NCBI GenBank assembly: GCA_016471375.1 | Contig: WGLZ01000065.1 | Span: 1 to 36,124, forward strand | Source: Cyanobacteria bacterium RI_101 | GTDB lineage: Bacteria; Cyanobacteriota; Cyanobacteriia; Cyanobacteriales; Microcystaceae | DNA length: 36,124 bases | Reading direction: 5' to 3' | Part shown: positions 1-8,177 of the stretch, piece by piece | Numbering within the stretch: the stretch's first letter is position 1 | Layout of the letters: every line of letters begins with the position of its first letter | The notes under the pieces: generated by a model | Told to the model about the DNA's origin: nothing | The model's input: only the letters and a program-made list of their open reading frames with translations | Database searches by the model: none | Made by a program: the position numbers and the translations under genes

Positions 1-33
1 ATTGAACGGCTCGATGCCGTGAAAATCGCCAAA
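1..33 (-). other. putative right-end hairpin of the IscB element
   Basis: Just past the iscB stop codon there is a 5-bp stem with a 5-nt loop (acggc at 6-10, gccgt at 16-20). On the minus strand it is followed by TTCAAT. IS200/IS605-type elements carry a subterminal hairpin near the right end, and IS608 is cleaved after TCAA, so this may be the element's right terminus. The window ends here, so the junction cannot be confirmed. Confidence 0.35.
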
Positions 34-1308
34 TTAGTAGCCGTATCCATAGCCATCCTTTTTGTGGATTGGTTGACAGTATTTGTGGCTAATGCCTGCT
101 ACCCGTCCAGTCTTAGTCGCAACATCAAAGCTACCTGACGCACGGCAAAGAACGCGTCCGCAATAAACGCCGATTTTCTTGCCTGTGGTAACGATAGCTT
201 GAACAATATCGCCAGTCTGAAAACCCTTGTAGATTTGAACCCTAGACTTATGACGAGTCGGGAAGCCAAACTTATTTGTGCCGCACACTTGGCGAGTACC
301 ATGTCCCGCCGTCTTGATTAGTAATGGCTGATTGGTTAATACATGTAGGGTTGGGGTATTACCCACACAAGCTGCATCAAGCCAGTGTGTTTTGGGCAGT
401 CCCAAACGAGTCCGATTAAACTTGGTTTGGCCACCACTCCCCGTGGTGACAGGTAAACCCGTCCTTTTTAGGGCATTAAACAACGCCCATCGGGTAGAAT
501 TGACCGCCGCCGCATCTTTTAGTCGGGTTTTCGCCTGCTTCAGAATACGGCTCAATAAATCAGGTTTTCCAGAAAGAAAATCCTTGATGTCTTGGGTTCC
601 CTTGCGGGTATTGCAAGGCTCACAGGCTAGACAGAGATTGGAAATGCGGTCAGTTCCTCCCTTTGCCCTTGGCTGAATATGCTCGACCTGAAGAGGGACA
701 TCTTTTGCCCCACAATAGGAGCATTGACGATTCCATTTCTCCAGAAGATACTCCCGGACTTCGTAGCCTTGTAATTCCCCTTGCTGATACTTGACTCCAG
801 AAATTTCGGGATTTTCCATTTTCTGTAAATCAAATCGTACCAACTCTTGAGCAATACTGGCAACAGGGCAATAACGGATTAACTTATTGACCCATGTCAA
901 AGTCGTTTCTACCCGGTGTTGCAAGCTTGGGGCTAACCATCCGTCAGGTTTCTTGCGATTCAGAAACCGGGCGGGGCGATAGCGGGTTTTACGATTCCGG
1001 CGGCCCCGACGGATAGCCCGACGAGAATCCAGAGCGGATTTAATCTGTTGTCCCCGGTGGGATAACTCCGCGCCCCAAATAACGGTTTCCCCGCTCAGGA
1101 TACTGAGTCCGGTAGTTTTGGAGCCGGGGTCAATTTTGACAGTCAAGGGTTTGGGTTCCTCGACTTGTTTTTCTTTCAGAATAATGGTGAACGGAAACCG
1201 ACGGAAGACTGCCGCCTTTTTCTGATTCAGTAACAACCGCGCTTGAGCGGGGTGAACTGGATCGCAAGGCTTCTTGTCAGTGTCGATAACGAAAACGTAG
1301 TTAGACAT
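34..1308 (-). CDS. iscB: IscB RNA-guided HNH/RuvC endonuclease
   Basis: IscB proteins are transposon-encoded nucleases guided by an omega RNA and related to the ancestors of Cas9. In the 424-residue form the N-terminal PLMP-like segment (VFVIDTDKKPCDPV, residues 5-18) is followed by RuvC-I (VKIDPGSKTTGLSI, Asp60) and an arginine-rich bridge helix (about 96-115). RuvC-II follows (AQELVRFD, Glu155), then an HNH zinc domain (Cys196/Cys199, Glu209-His210, Asn224, Cys229/Cys232, Asn233), then RuvC-III (THWLDAACVG, His308/Asp311). All expected catalytic residues are present and length is normal for the family. I start at the ATG at 1308, because the frame upstream of it overlaps the structured RNA and matches no family sequence. 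Pfam would call the N-terminal part RRXRR. No TnpA transposase is visible, so mobility may depend on a partner outside the window. Confidence 0.9.
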   Translation of the reverse strand: MSNYVFVIDTDKKPCDPVHPAQARLLLNQKKAAVFRRFPFTIILKEKQVEEPKPLTVKIDPGSKTTGLSILSGETVIWGAELSHRGQQIKSALDSRRAIRRGRRNRKTRYRPARFLNRKKPDGWLAPSLQHRVETTLTWVNKLIRYCPVASIAQELVRFDLQKMENPEISGVKYQQGELQGYEVREYLLEKWNRQCSYCGAKDVPLQVEHIQPRAKGGTDRISNLCLACEPCNTRKGTQDIKDFLSGKPDLLSRILKQAKTRLKDAAAVNSTRWALFNALKRTGLPVTTGSGGQTKFNRTRLGLPKTHWLDAACVGNTPTLHVLTNQPLLIKTAGHGTRQVCGTNKFGFPTRHKSRVQIYKGFQTGDIVQAIVTTGKKIGVYCGRVLCRASGSFDVATKTGRVAGISHKYCQPIHKKDGYGYGY

Positions 1309-1545
1309 AAAAGAGAAAGGTCTCCATTTCTGGGTAATGTTCGCTTCGTCAATGTTATCTAGGCTTGTTAGGCTAACCACACTGTCTTACCCCTCGTAAA
1401 ACTGTTTAATGATTACCGATAGAGCCACAAACTAGCGTCGCATTCGTGGGTATCGTGACCTAGATAACGTAGTCCGCAAGGGACTTAGACTGGTCAGCTA
1501 CCTATCAGGGAGGCATTCTGCCTCGCCCTTTAGGGCGGGGTGCTG
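1309..1545 (-). ncRNA. HEARO / omega RNA of the IscB element
   Basis: The stretch immediately 5' of iscB on its strand is non-coding and structured. Read on the minus strand it opens with a GC hairpin (CGCCCTAAAGGGCG), then AGGCAGAATGCCT (a second hairpin), then CTAAGTCCCTTGCGGACT (a third). The order GCGAGGCAGAA, CCTC, TAAGTCCC resembles omega RNA scaffolds as I remember them. In this family the guide is the sequence just 5' of the scaffold, here the minus-strand bases above about 1545, in the hemL upstream region. Boundaries are approximate, and the 3' end may overlap the iscB start. Confidence 0.75.
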
Positions 1546-1642
1546 ACTCCGATTCCATGCCCAAAAGTCGCTAAAGTGGAAACAGTCAAAACCCAACGTT
1601 GGGGAAACGGCTGAATCACAACACACCCTTTAAAATTATTGC

Positions 1643-1658
1643 AGGAGACGCTCCCTTG
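1643..1658 (+). promoter_or_regulatory. Shine-Dalgarno and TTG start of hemL
   Basis: AGGAGA at 1643-1648 lies about 8 nt before a TTG at 1656. Starting there gives [16 protein letters not shown] and exactly 433 residues, the usual cyanobacterial HemL length. It also puts the PLP lysine at 273. An upstream in-frame TTG at 1599 would add 19 residues without family similarity. Confidence 0.7.
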
Positions 1659-2957
1659 GTTAGCGCAGTCCCTTTTAAGACCGAGAAATCAGAAGAAATT
1701 TTCGCCGCCGCCCAAACCCTCATGCCCGGCGGGGTTAGCTCTCCCGTGCGGGCCTTTAAATCCGTGGGGGGCCAGCCCATTGTTTTCGACCATGTTTACG
1801 GCGCCTATGTCTGGGACGTGGACGGCAACCGTTACATCGATTATGTGGGCACCTGGGGGCCGGCTATTTGCGGTCACGCCCACCCGGAGGTGATCGCGGC
1901 GCTGGAAGAAGCCCTGAAAAAAGGCACCAGTTTCGGCGCTCCCTGCGTTCAGGAAAATATTCTGGCGGAGATGGTCATCGACGCCGTCCCCAGTATTGAA
2001 ATGGTGCGCTTTGTCAACTCCGGCACCGAGGCCTGTATGTCGGTTCTGCGGCTGATGCGGGCCTTTACGGGACGGGAGAAGGTGATTAAATTTGAGGGCT
2101 GTTACCACGGCCACGCCGATATGTTCCTGGTCAAGGCCGGCTCCGGCGTCGCCACGTTGGGATTACCGGACTCACCCGGCGTTCCGAAAACCACCACCAG
2201 CACAACCCTCACAGCGCCCTATAACGACCTAGAGGCGGTGAAGGCGCTCTTCGCCGAAAACCCGGACAGTATTGCCGGGGTGATCCTCGAACCTGTCGTG
2301 GGCAACGCGGGCTTTATTCTCCCCGACGCCGGTTTCCTAGAAGGACTGCGGGAACTGACCCAGGACTACGGCGCCCTGCTGGTTTTCGACGAGGTGATGA
2401 CGGGCTTTCGCATCGCCTACGGCGGCGCCCAGGCCAAATTTGGCATTACCCCGGATCTCACCACCCTGGGGAAAGTCATCGGCGGCGGTCTCCCCGTCGG
2501 CGCCTACGGCGGTCGCAAGGACATCATGGCGATGGTGGCGCCAGCCGGCCCCATGTACCAAGCGGGCACCCTTTCCGGCAATCCCCTGGCCATGACCGCG
2601 GGGATTAAAACTCTAGAATTACTGCAAAAGCCGGGAACCTACGAATATCTGGAGAAAGTGACCCATCAACTCAGCCAGGGGTTACTGCAAGCGGCGAAAG
2701 ACGCCGGTCACGAGGTTTGCGGCGGTTCCCTCAGCGCCATGTTCGGGTTCTTCTTCGCCCCCGGCCCCGTCCGTAATTACGAAGACGCCAAAGGCGCGGA
2801 TCTGAGCAAATTTAGCCGCTTCCACCGGGGCATGTTAGAAGCGGGCGTCTATCTGGCGCCGTCCCAATTCGAGGCGGGCTTTACCTCCCTTGCCCACGGG
2901 CAAACGGAAATCGAGGACACCCTAGCGGCGGCCCGCCGGGTTTTTGCTACCCTATAG
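1656..2957 (+). CDS. hemL: glutamate-1-semialdehyde 2,1-aminomutase
   Basis: HemL is a PLP-dependent enzyme that converts glutamate-1-semialdehyde to 5-aminolevulinate, the committed step feeding heme, chlorophyll and phycobilin synthesis. The sequence is near-canonical for cyanobacteria: [17 protein letters not shown] (23-39), the cofactor region NSGTEA (121-126), [10 protein letters not shown] (146-155), FDEVMTGFR (244-252) and the Schiff-base lysine in [10 protein letters not shown] (Lys273). Full length, 433 residues from the TTG at 1656. It is followed 21 nt later by a hypothetical gene and then a GST on the same strand, so the three may be cotranscribed. The IscB element lies about 110 bp upstream, so the native promoter must fit in 1546-1655 or have been displaced. 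A TAAAAT at 1631-1636 could be a -10, but I see no convincing -35. Confidence 0.97.
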   Translation: MVSAVPFKTEKSEEIFAAAQTLMPGGVSSPVRAFKSVGGQPIVFDHVYGAYVWDVDGNRYIDYVGTWGPAICGHAHPEVIAALEEALKKGTSFGAPCVQENILAEMVIDAVPSIEMVRFVNSGTEACMSVLRLMRAFTGREKVIKFEGCYHGHADMFLVKAGSGVATLGLPDSPGVPKTTTSTTLTAPYNDLEAVKALFAENPDSIAGVILEPVVGNAGFILPDAGFLEGLRELTQDYGALLVFDEVMTGFRIAYGGAQAKFGITPDLTTLGKVIGGGLPVGAYGGRKDIMAMVAPAGPMYQAGTLSGNPLAMTAGIKTLELLQKPGTYEYLEKVTHQLSQGLLQAAKDAGHEVCGGSLSAMFGFFFAPGPVRNYEDAKGADLSKFSRFHRGMLEAGVYLAPSQFEAGFTSLAHGQTEIEDTLAAARRVFATL

Positions 2958-2978
2958 GGGTTTTCCCGTCTGGACGCC

Positions 2979-3434
2979 ATGACCGTTTTTTCCTCCGCTT
3001 CCGACCTCAGCCCCGACGCCTACTGCGTTTTGGGGCTAGCCACCTGCTTTCTGCGGGAGGACGGCGCCCTCCATCCCATCGAGGTGATCGAACCCGTTCC
3101 CTCCGCGGCGCTGGAGGCTATCTTTAAGGACGTGCCCACCTCCTACCAACAGTTGGTGGCGGTCGCCCTCGGCGAGATTGCCTCAGAAACAGAGTTCCCC
3201 AAACCCCCGTCTTTTCCCACCGGCGCTCAATGGTGCGAGAATTTCCAGGAGCGCCTGCTGGCCGCGGCCCGCACCTACCAAAGCCGGCCCCAGAGTCGGG
3301 ACTTGATTCCCCTAGGGGACTGTTACGAGCCGAAAAACTATTCCCTAGAGCGGAAACGGGTGCTCAACGCCGCCCACCTCGTCCGCCCGGAAGATAACGT
3401 CAAACAACATCCCCTCACCCACCAAACCCTTTAG
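2979..3434 (+). CDS. conserved hypothetical protein downstream of hemL
   Basis: This 151-residue soluble protein has no signal peptide, membrane segment or motif I recognise. It contains proline-rich stretches (FPKPPSFPTG near 73-82) and a basic C-terminal half (YSLERKRVLNAAHLVRPED near 121-139). Codon and base use match the neighbours, including GGCGCC sites, so it looks like an old resident gene. It starts with ATG 21 nt after hemL and ends 14 nt before the GST gene, which suggests one operon. Its function is unknown. Confidence 0.75.
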   Translation: MTVFSSASDLSPDAYCVLGLATCFLREDGALHPIEVIEPVPSAALEAIFKDVPTSYQQLVAVALGEIASETEFPKPPSFPTGAQWCENFQERLLAAARTYQSRPQSRDLIPLGDCYEPKNYSLERKRVLNAAHLVRPEDNVKQHPLTHQTL

Positions 3435-3448
3435 GTTTTAGTCTCCCT

Positions 3449-4006
3449 ATGCTTAAGCTCTACGGCGCCGCCCAAAGTCGGGCCTCCATCGTTCAATGGT
3501 ACCTAGAAGAATTGGCGCTACCCTACGAATTTGTCTCCCTCGACCTCAAGGCCGGCGAACACCGTCAAGCGCCGTTTACGGATATTAATCCCTTCGGTAA
3601 AGTGCCGGCGCTGGCGGACGGGGATCTCTCTGTCTGGGAATCCGGCGCTATTTTGCTCTATTTGGCGGAAAAAAACGGTCAATTGGCCGATTTAGCTCAA
3701 AAGGCCGTCATTACTCAATGGGTTCTCTTCGGTAATTCCACCTTAGCTAACGGATTGTTTATCGAACAATTCCGGGAGCGGGAAATGCCCCGTTTGCTGG
3801 GAGTTTTAAACGCTGTGTTGGAAAAACAAGATTATTTACTGGGAGACGCCTTCACCGTGGCGGACGTGGCCGTCGGCTCCATTTTGGCCTACGTCCCCAT
3901 CATGCTCAAGCTCAATTTTGACGACTATCCCCAGGTGGCGGCCTACGTCCAGCGCCTCACCTCCCGCCCCGCTTTCCAAAAAACCATCGGCCACCGTCCG
4001 GGGTAA
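3449..4006 (+). CDS. glutathione S-transferase family protein
   Basis: The N-terminal thioredoxin-like domain (about 1-75) carries the family landmarks: LYGAAQSRASIVQWYLEE, the cis-proline glutathione-binding turn FGKVPALADG, and ESGAILLYLAEK. The C-terminal helical domain (about 85-185) includes YLLGDAFTVADVAVGSIL, the usual GST hydrophobic-staple region. Length (185 residues) is slightly short but complete. Members conjugate or reduce electrophiles and peroxides using glutathione; the substrate cannot be read from sequence. It is probably the last gene of the hemL operon, which might tie it to tetrapyrrole or photo-oxidative stress, but that is inference. Confidence 0.88.
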   Translation: MLKLYGAAQSRASIVQWYLEELALPYEFVSLDLKAGEHRQAPFTDINPFGKVPALADGDLSVWESGAILLYLAEKNGQLADLAQKAVITQWVLFGNSTLANGLFIEQFREREMPRLLGVLNAVLEKQDYLLGDAFTVADVAVGSILAYVPIMLKLNFDDYPQVAAYVQRLTSRPAFQKTIGHRPG

Positions 4007-4058
4007 TATGACAACGGGTTTTTCTCGGCGCCGGCTAAAGCGCCAATGATACCGCCAA

Positions 4059-5318
4059 CTATGACGACCCCTCCAAAGCGGCGCTAGAGAGCGAATAGCG
4101 GGTTGCGGATAACTGCGCTAGCGCCGCCTGGTATTGTAAATCCTCCGAGGAACCGATGTCCGCAAAGGTTAAGCCAGTCTGAGACACCGTTAGATCCGGC
4201 TGGATGCCTTGCTTATGAATATCCCGATGGCTGGGAGTTTCGTACTTGGCCACAGTGACCGCCAAACCGGCGCCGTCCTGGAGTTCAAACAAGGATTGGA
4301 TGAGTCCTTTGCCAAAGGTTTTTTCCCCGATTAAGAGCGCCCGGCCGTTGTCCTGAAGCGCCCCGGCCAGAATCTCGCTGGCGCTGGCGGTGCCGGGATT
4401 GACCAGAACCGCTAAGGGCGCGTCGGTGAGCGCCGAATCGAGGGCGGTAAAGCTTTCCTGAATCCCCTGGCGGTTCACCGTGTAAACAATAGTTCCCTCC
4501 GGGAGCCAAAGTCGGGCGATATCCACTCCCGCCTGGAGCAGACCGCCGGGGTTGTTGCGGAGGTCGAGAATAAAAGCCTGAGCGCCCTTCCCGCTCAGTT
4601 GGCGAATGGCCTTGGCCATTTCCTGGGGGGCGTTGGCGCTGAATTGCGCGAGGCGAATATAACCGACGGGGGTTTTATCCGGAGCTTGCTCCAGCCGGGC
4701 TAGAACGGGACTCAGGGCGATACGATCTCGGGTTAAGACTAAAATTTGAGGGGTCTGACCCTCTCCCGGCGGCAGAACGGTGAGAGAAACCTGGGTGCCC
4801 CGGGGCCCCCGCAGACGGGACGCCGCCTCGTCTAAACTTAGAGTGTCAGTCTCGGCGCCGTCGATTTCTAGGATACGACTCTGGGGTAAAATGCCAGCGG
4901 CTTCCGCCGGAGATCCCGCCAAGGGGGCGATGACTTCTAAATTGCCTGTGTCCGGGTTAAGGTTAATTTGCAGACCCACCCCCGACAGTTCCCCGGAGGT
5001 GCTGACTTGCAAACTGCGGTATTGCTCGGGCCGCAGGAGTCGGGTAAAGGGTTCGTCCAGGGTCGCCAGCATTTCCTCGATGGCTTGGTAGGCCTCTTCC
5101 TCGCTTCGCAGGGGGCGCCGGAGGTATTTTTGCCGGAGGTTCCACCAGTTTTGATGGTTAAAGGTTTCATCCAAATAGGACTGGTTAACCAGCCGCCATG
5201 ACTGAAGCACTAATTTCTGTTCATCGCTAAAGGCTAGGGCCGTCGGCGGCGCTCCCCAACTACCGAGCCACAGTAGCAGACCGAGGAACAGCGAGACCCA
5301 AACTTTAGGATAGGGCAT
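4059..5318 (-). CDS. ctpA: carboxyl-terminal processing protease CtpA (D1 processing type)
   Basis: This S41-family serine/lysine protease is exported toward the thylakoid lumen or periplasm. In cyanobacteria CtpA removes the C-terminal extension of the PSII D1 precursor, which is needed to assemble the manganese cluster. From the ATG at 5318 the 419-residue protein has a signal peptide ending PPTALA (about 29), the N-terminal segment SWRLVNQSYLDETFNHQNWW (40-59) that closely matches Synechocystis CtpA as I remember it, a PDZ domain (about 110-185), and the catalytic core NPGTASASEILAGALQD with Ser312 and GEKTFGKG with Lys337 (the expected 25-residue spacing). A TTG at 5336 would add six residues. 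Paralogues CtpB and CtpC exist, so the A assignment rests on the N-terminal match. Confidence 0.88.
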   Translation of the reverse strand: MPYPKVWVSLFLGLLLWLGSWGAPPTALAFSDEQKLVLQSWRLVNQSYLDETFNHQNWWNLRQKYLRRPLRSEEEAYQAIEEMLATLDEPFTRLLRPEQYRSLQVSTSGELSGVGLQINLNPDTGNLEVIAPLAGSPAEAAGILPQSRILEIDGAETDTLSLDEAASRLRGPRGTQVSLTVLPPGEGQTPQILVLTRDRIALSPVLARLEQAPDKTPVGYIRLAQFSANAPQEMAKAIRQLSGKGAQAFILDLRNNPGGLLQAGVDIARLWLPEGTIVYTVNRQGIQESFTALDSALTDAPLAVLVNPGTASASEILAGALQDNGRALLIGEKTFGKGLIQSLFELQDGAGLAVTVAKYETPSHRDIHKQGIQPDLTVSQTGLTFADIGSSEDLQYQAALAQLSATRYSLSSAALEGSS

Positions 5319-5658
5319 AAACAAAGACCACCGCAAAGGAACGTTTCAAAAGGTTAGCGCAGGAATCCGCCACCCCCTCCGGCGGAGAGGAGAAGGAGAC
5401 AGTCCCTAGATTGCTTTGATTTTACCCCCAATTCTCGGAACGAGGCTCCCCGATTACGGGAACAGCTCAGATTAGCGCATTCAATGCATTTATTCTATTT
5501 GTTTTTGTGTGGTATGGGCGTCGCCGGGAGATTAGCTAAGCGTTTGGAGAAAGGGAGCGGGGGTTAAGTTTATGTCAGCAGTGGCAAGTATTTGGTTGTC
5601 AGAGTTTCCCCAGTTTGAGCAATCTGGTGAAGTAGGGGTTGAAGGGTTTCAGACTGAT
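5319..5658. other. intergenic region between ctpA and the ACT gene
   Basis: No supported gene. It should hold the ctpA promoter, reading leftward. A 32-codon plus-strand reading frame (5572-5670) opens with ATG but resembles no small cyanobacterial protein I know, and it runs into the end of the neighbouring gene. The imperfect palindrome ccctccggcggagagg lies near 5374-5389. Confidence 0.4.
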
Positions 5659-6063
5659 TTAATTCTCTAAACCCATCAATTCTCTAAGCTCGTCTAGCGC
5701 TTGCCAGCGCCGCTCCCAAGGAACAAACAGGTGATCGTGATAGTAGGCGGAAACCGGATTGACGCAGATCCCCGCCCCCGCCAGCTTGGCGGTAATCGCG
5801 GCGAGGAAACCCACAGCGGAGAGCGATGAGTGCACTGACAAGGTTATGCAGGCCCAGGTTGTCTCAAAGGATAATTGGGCCTGACTGGCTTGCTCCTGAG
5901 TCGCGATTATCGCGATTCCTTCCGCTTCGCGGTAGACGCTCAAAGGGATAAACGACAACCGCTGGTAAACAGCCGGGGTCACTGAGCAGAAAACGTAGGG
6001 GGCCGCCTGAAGCGCCGGCTCCATAGTGGCGAGTAAGGTTTTGAGATCCGTCTCGGGGGTCAT
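5659..6063 (-). CDS. ACT_3-family (COG3602) domain protein
   Basis: A 134-residue protein of the ACT_3 family, small ACT-like proteins thought to bind amino acids or other small ligands. The recognisable signature is VSAYYHDHLFVPWERRWQAL (about 102-121), with an upstream segment VHSSLSAVGFLAAITAKLAGAGI (about 75-97) typical of the ACT helix and strand. There is no catalytic domain, so it is probably regulatory or binding. It starts with ATG at 6063 and is divergent from the tmRNA, whose promoter begins 26 bp away. Family assignment is by motif; the ligand is unknown. Confidence 0.75.
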   Translation of the reverse strand: MTPETDLKTLLATMEPALQAAPYVFCSVTPAVYQRLSFIPLSVYREAEGIAIIATQEQASQAQLSFETTWACITLSVHSSLSAVGFLAAITAKLAGAGICVNPVSAYYHDHLFVPWERRWQALDELRELMGLEN

Positions 6064-6088
6064 AACATTCTTGACTCGGCGCCGTCCC

Positions 6089-6117
6089 TTGTCATTATCT
6101 CAAAAATCCTTTAACAT
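6089..6117 (+). promoter_or_regulatory. sigma70-type promoter of the tmRNA gene
   Basis: TTGTCA (6089-6094) and TAACAT (6112-6117) are separated by 17 bp, an ideal housekeeping spacing. They lie 16 bp upstream of the mature tmRNA 5' end at 6134. Confidence 0.7.
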
Positions 6118-6133
6118 AGGGAAATGTCATCAG

Positions 6134-6529
6134 GGGGCCGCAACGGTTTCGACAGGTTGGCGAAAGCTTTTCTGTGATGCAGGTCGAGAGTGAGTCTCCT
6201 CTCGTAAATCCAAGGCTCAAACAAACTGTAACTGCGAACAACATCGTCAGCTTCAAGCGCGTGGCCGTTGCGGCCTAACTCTCGCAAGAGAGATTCTCGT
6301 CAGAGACCGCTTACTTCTCGTTCGACTCCGTTAAGAGCGTAGAGGTTAACCCCAACGGACGCCCCGACGAGCGTTTCTTTAGTTAACTCTTCGGGAAAGC
6401 CTCAACTAAAGCATCCCGCCATCTGGGATAAGAGATGGTTCCTGCCCCAAGGGTTAGCGGGGATAAACCTGTGAATGAGCGGAAGGTGAATACCCAGTTT
6501 GGACAGCAGTTCGACTCTGCTCGGCTCCA
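6134..6529 (+). ncRNA. ssrA: transfer-messenger RNA (tmRNA)
   Basis: tmRNA rescues stalled ribosomes and tags the incomplete peptide for proteolysis. The 5' end GGGGCCG (6134-6140) pairs with CGGCTCC (6522-6528), followed by discriminator A at 6529. CCA is not encoded, since the next bases are TCA. The tRNA-like 5' part (GCAACGGTTTCGACAGG) and T-arm (CAGTTCGACTCTG) are canonical. The resume codon GCG at 6234 opens a 14-codon tag ending TAA at 6276-6278 and encoding ANNIVSFKRVAVAA, the cyanobacterial type (Synechocystis has ...RVAIAA as I recall). It is one-piece, about 396 nt, with its own promoter and terminator. Confidence 0.97.
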
Positions 6530-6573
6530 TCAAGTCGCCTTAAAAGCGATCTAAACCCTAGACTAAATCTCGG

Positions 6574-6604
6574 TCCACCCCAACTTTGGCGGTGGATTTT
6601 TTAT
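6574..6604 (+). terminator. rho-independent terminator of ssrA
   Basis: TCCACC (6574-6579) pairs with GGTGGA (6591-6596), and inner CC/GG bases extend the stem. A run of six T follows directly. It lies 45 nt after the mature tmRNA end. Confidence 0.8.
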
Positions 6605-6732
6605 TGTCCGGTTCGTCCAACCGTCAGGATTTACTGAGATTGAGCCAGACGCCAAGTTGCCCTCATCGGAGCTTACTGTTAAAGTCTAGGCAATTCTGCC
6701 GATAGTTAAGATAAGTTTTTTGTTCTAAATCC

Positions 6733-8049
6733 ATGACCCATCCCTTTAACTCCTCCTTCCGCTGGCGCCGAACCTGGCCCCTGGTCATTGTGGGTCTAGT
6801 TCTGGGGCTGGCGCTCGATTTAGCGGTTTTTAAACTACTCCCCATTCCCCGCTCTCCCCAAGAACTGGCCGCTCCGACGGTTCAAGTTTCCCCCGCTCCC
6901 CCCGCGGAAGTGGACGAAAGTTTGCCGCCCCTAGAGCGTCCCCTCAGCGAGAGAGAGCGTTATCTCATCGCCGCTACTTTAGGGTTAACCGCGCCGCCGG
7001 CGCCCCAGGGGCTTCCCTCCAAAACCCCGCCCCTGATGATTCTCCACGACACGGCCGGGGAACTCTCTCGGGCGGAACTGAGCGCCCGCCCCCGCTATAC
7101 CCACAGTCCTTTGGGGGACGGCATCGCCGTCTATTTGCCTCGGGAGGGGGAGCCGATTTTCACCCGGCCGGCGCTGTTCACCCCCTACCGCCCCACCGCC
7201 ACGGCCTACGAGCGGGGCTTTGATATTTTGACGGAACCCCAACGGAATCCCCTCCTCCGGCAAGCTTGGCGTCTGGCTAGCGACCGGGCCCGCCAAGCCG
7301 TTAGCCGTCAACTCCTGGGCGTCCTTCAGGAAAAACCCGAGGATTTAGCCAACCGGATGGCCCTTTGGTTCAACGCCAAATCCGACAGCGCCTTTAATCG
7401 TTACTTGGCCAGTCATCCCGGCGAAATCGACGGCGGCAAAACCGCGGGCATCTGGGCCAGCGCCGATCTCTGCCGCAGGGTCTTAAAAAATCCCGAACAA
7501 CCCTGGGCCGATTCCCCCGCTCGCCAACAGGAACTTCTGCAAACCTGTCAAAAATTACAACCCTGGGTCGAGGCTAGCCGCCTCCGTCTCCATACGGCCT
7601 TTAATGTGGAACTGGTGCAAAAGGAAGGCTCCGATTGTTTTGTCAGCGACGCCCAGGTGCGGGCCTATAACCAGGTGGCGGACCCCGCCCACCGTATCGC
7701 TAAAGGTCGGGCCGTTCCCCTGCAAAGCGCCGACCGTCCGGCTTATACCGATAGCCAGTATGAAGGCTTGGCCAAACTTTACCTTTTGGGGGCGCTGACC
7801 GCGGGGCGGTTTCCCCAGATTGTCACCCACTACTGGCTCGATCAGGGAGAGGGGCGGGCCATCGGCACCCACTGCGACCCCAGGGGCGTTGATTTAAACC
7901 GCCTCTACGGCGCCGTCGCCTCCACCCTAAACCATCCCGCGGGCACTCTTTACGGTTCTCAACCCCGCTACGGGCAAAACCCCCAGGCGGGGGACACGGT
8001 GTGGTGGTCGGATTTCATTATGGGCGGCCCGGCGCCCGGCGCTCTATAG
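6733..8049 (+). CDS. membrane-anchored conserved hypothetical (possible amidase-like fold)
   Basis: This 438-residue protein has a basic N-terminus and one transmembrane anchor (WPLVIVGLVLGLALDLAVF, about 15-33), then a proline-rich linker and a large, presumably periplasmic domain. I do not firmly recognise the family. Two short motifs recall zinc-dependent Amidase_2/PGRP enzymes: LMILHDTAGE (His105), like the IHHTAGG strand, and a C-terminal GTHCDPRGVDLNRLY (His380, Cys381), like the GH...DPG.FDW region. The spacing and adjacent His-Cys are unusual, so a cell-wall amidase role is only a suggestion. Composition matches the core genome. It starts 129 bp after the tmRNA terminator and is followed by a kinase gene in the same direction after 128 bp. 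Confidence 0.7.
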   Translation: MTHPFNSSFRWRRTWPLVIVGLVLGLALDLAVFKLLPIPRSPQELAAPTVQVSPAPPAEVDESLPPLERPLSERERYLIAATLGLTAPPAPQGLPSKTPPLMILHDTAGELSRAELSARPRYTHSPLGDGIAVYLPREGEPIFTRPALFTPYRPTATAYERGFDILTEPQRNPLLRQAWRLASDRARQAVSRQLLGVLQEKPEDLANRMALWFNAKSDSAFNRYLASHPGEIDGGKTAGIWASADLCRRVLKNPEQPWADSPARQQELLQTCQKLQPWVEASRLRLHTAFNVELVQKEGSDCFVSDAQVRAYNQVADPAHRIAKGRAVPLQSADRPAYTDSQYEGLAKLYLLGALTAGRFPQIVTHYWLDQGEGRAIGTHCDPRGVDLNRLYGAVASTLNHPAGTLYGSQPRYGQNPQAGDTVWWSDFIMGGPAPGAL

Positions 8050-8177
8050 TTCAGCTTGATCCGCAAGAGAGATCCCTCCCCAGAGGTTCGGTTCTAACCC
8101 TAGCTTTTTCAGTCCCGTCGCCTTTAGTATGGCGCCAAGGGTAGAGGGCCTTGGGTTAAGACAGGGCGAAAAGCGTT

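Noticed and set aside
1-138. Plus-strand open frame from the window edge (IERLDAVKIAK...)
   Set aside because: It lies antisense to the end of iscB, and its first part overlaps the putative terminal hairpin; no family resemblance.
5572-5670. 32-codon plus-strand ORF considered as a small photosystem subunit
   Set aside because: No match to any small PSI, PSII or cytochrome b6f subunit I remember and no membrane segment.
8050-8177. Possible small RNA between the hypothetical and kinase genes
   Set aside because: No promoter-terminator pair and no clear hairpin followed by T residues.
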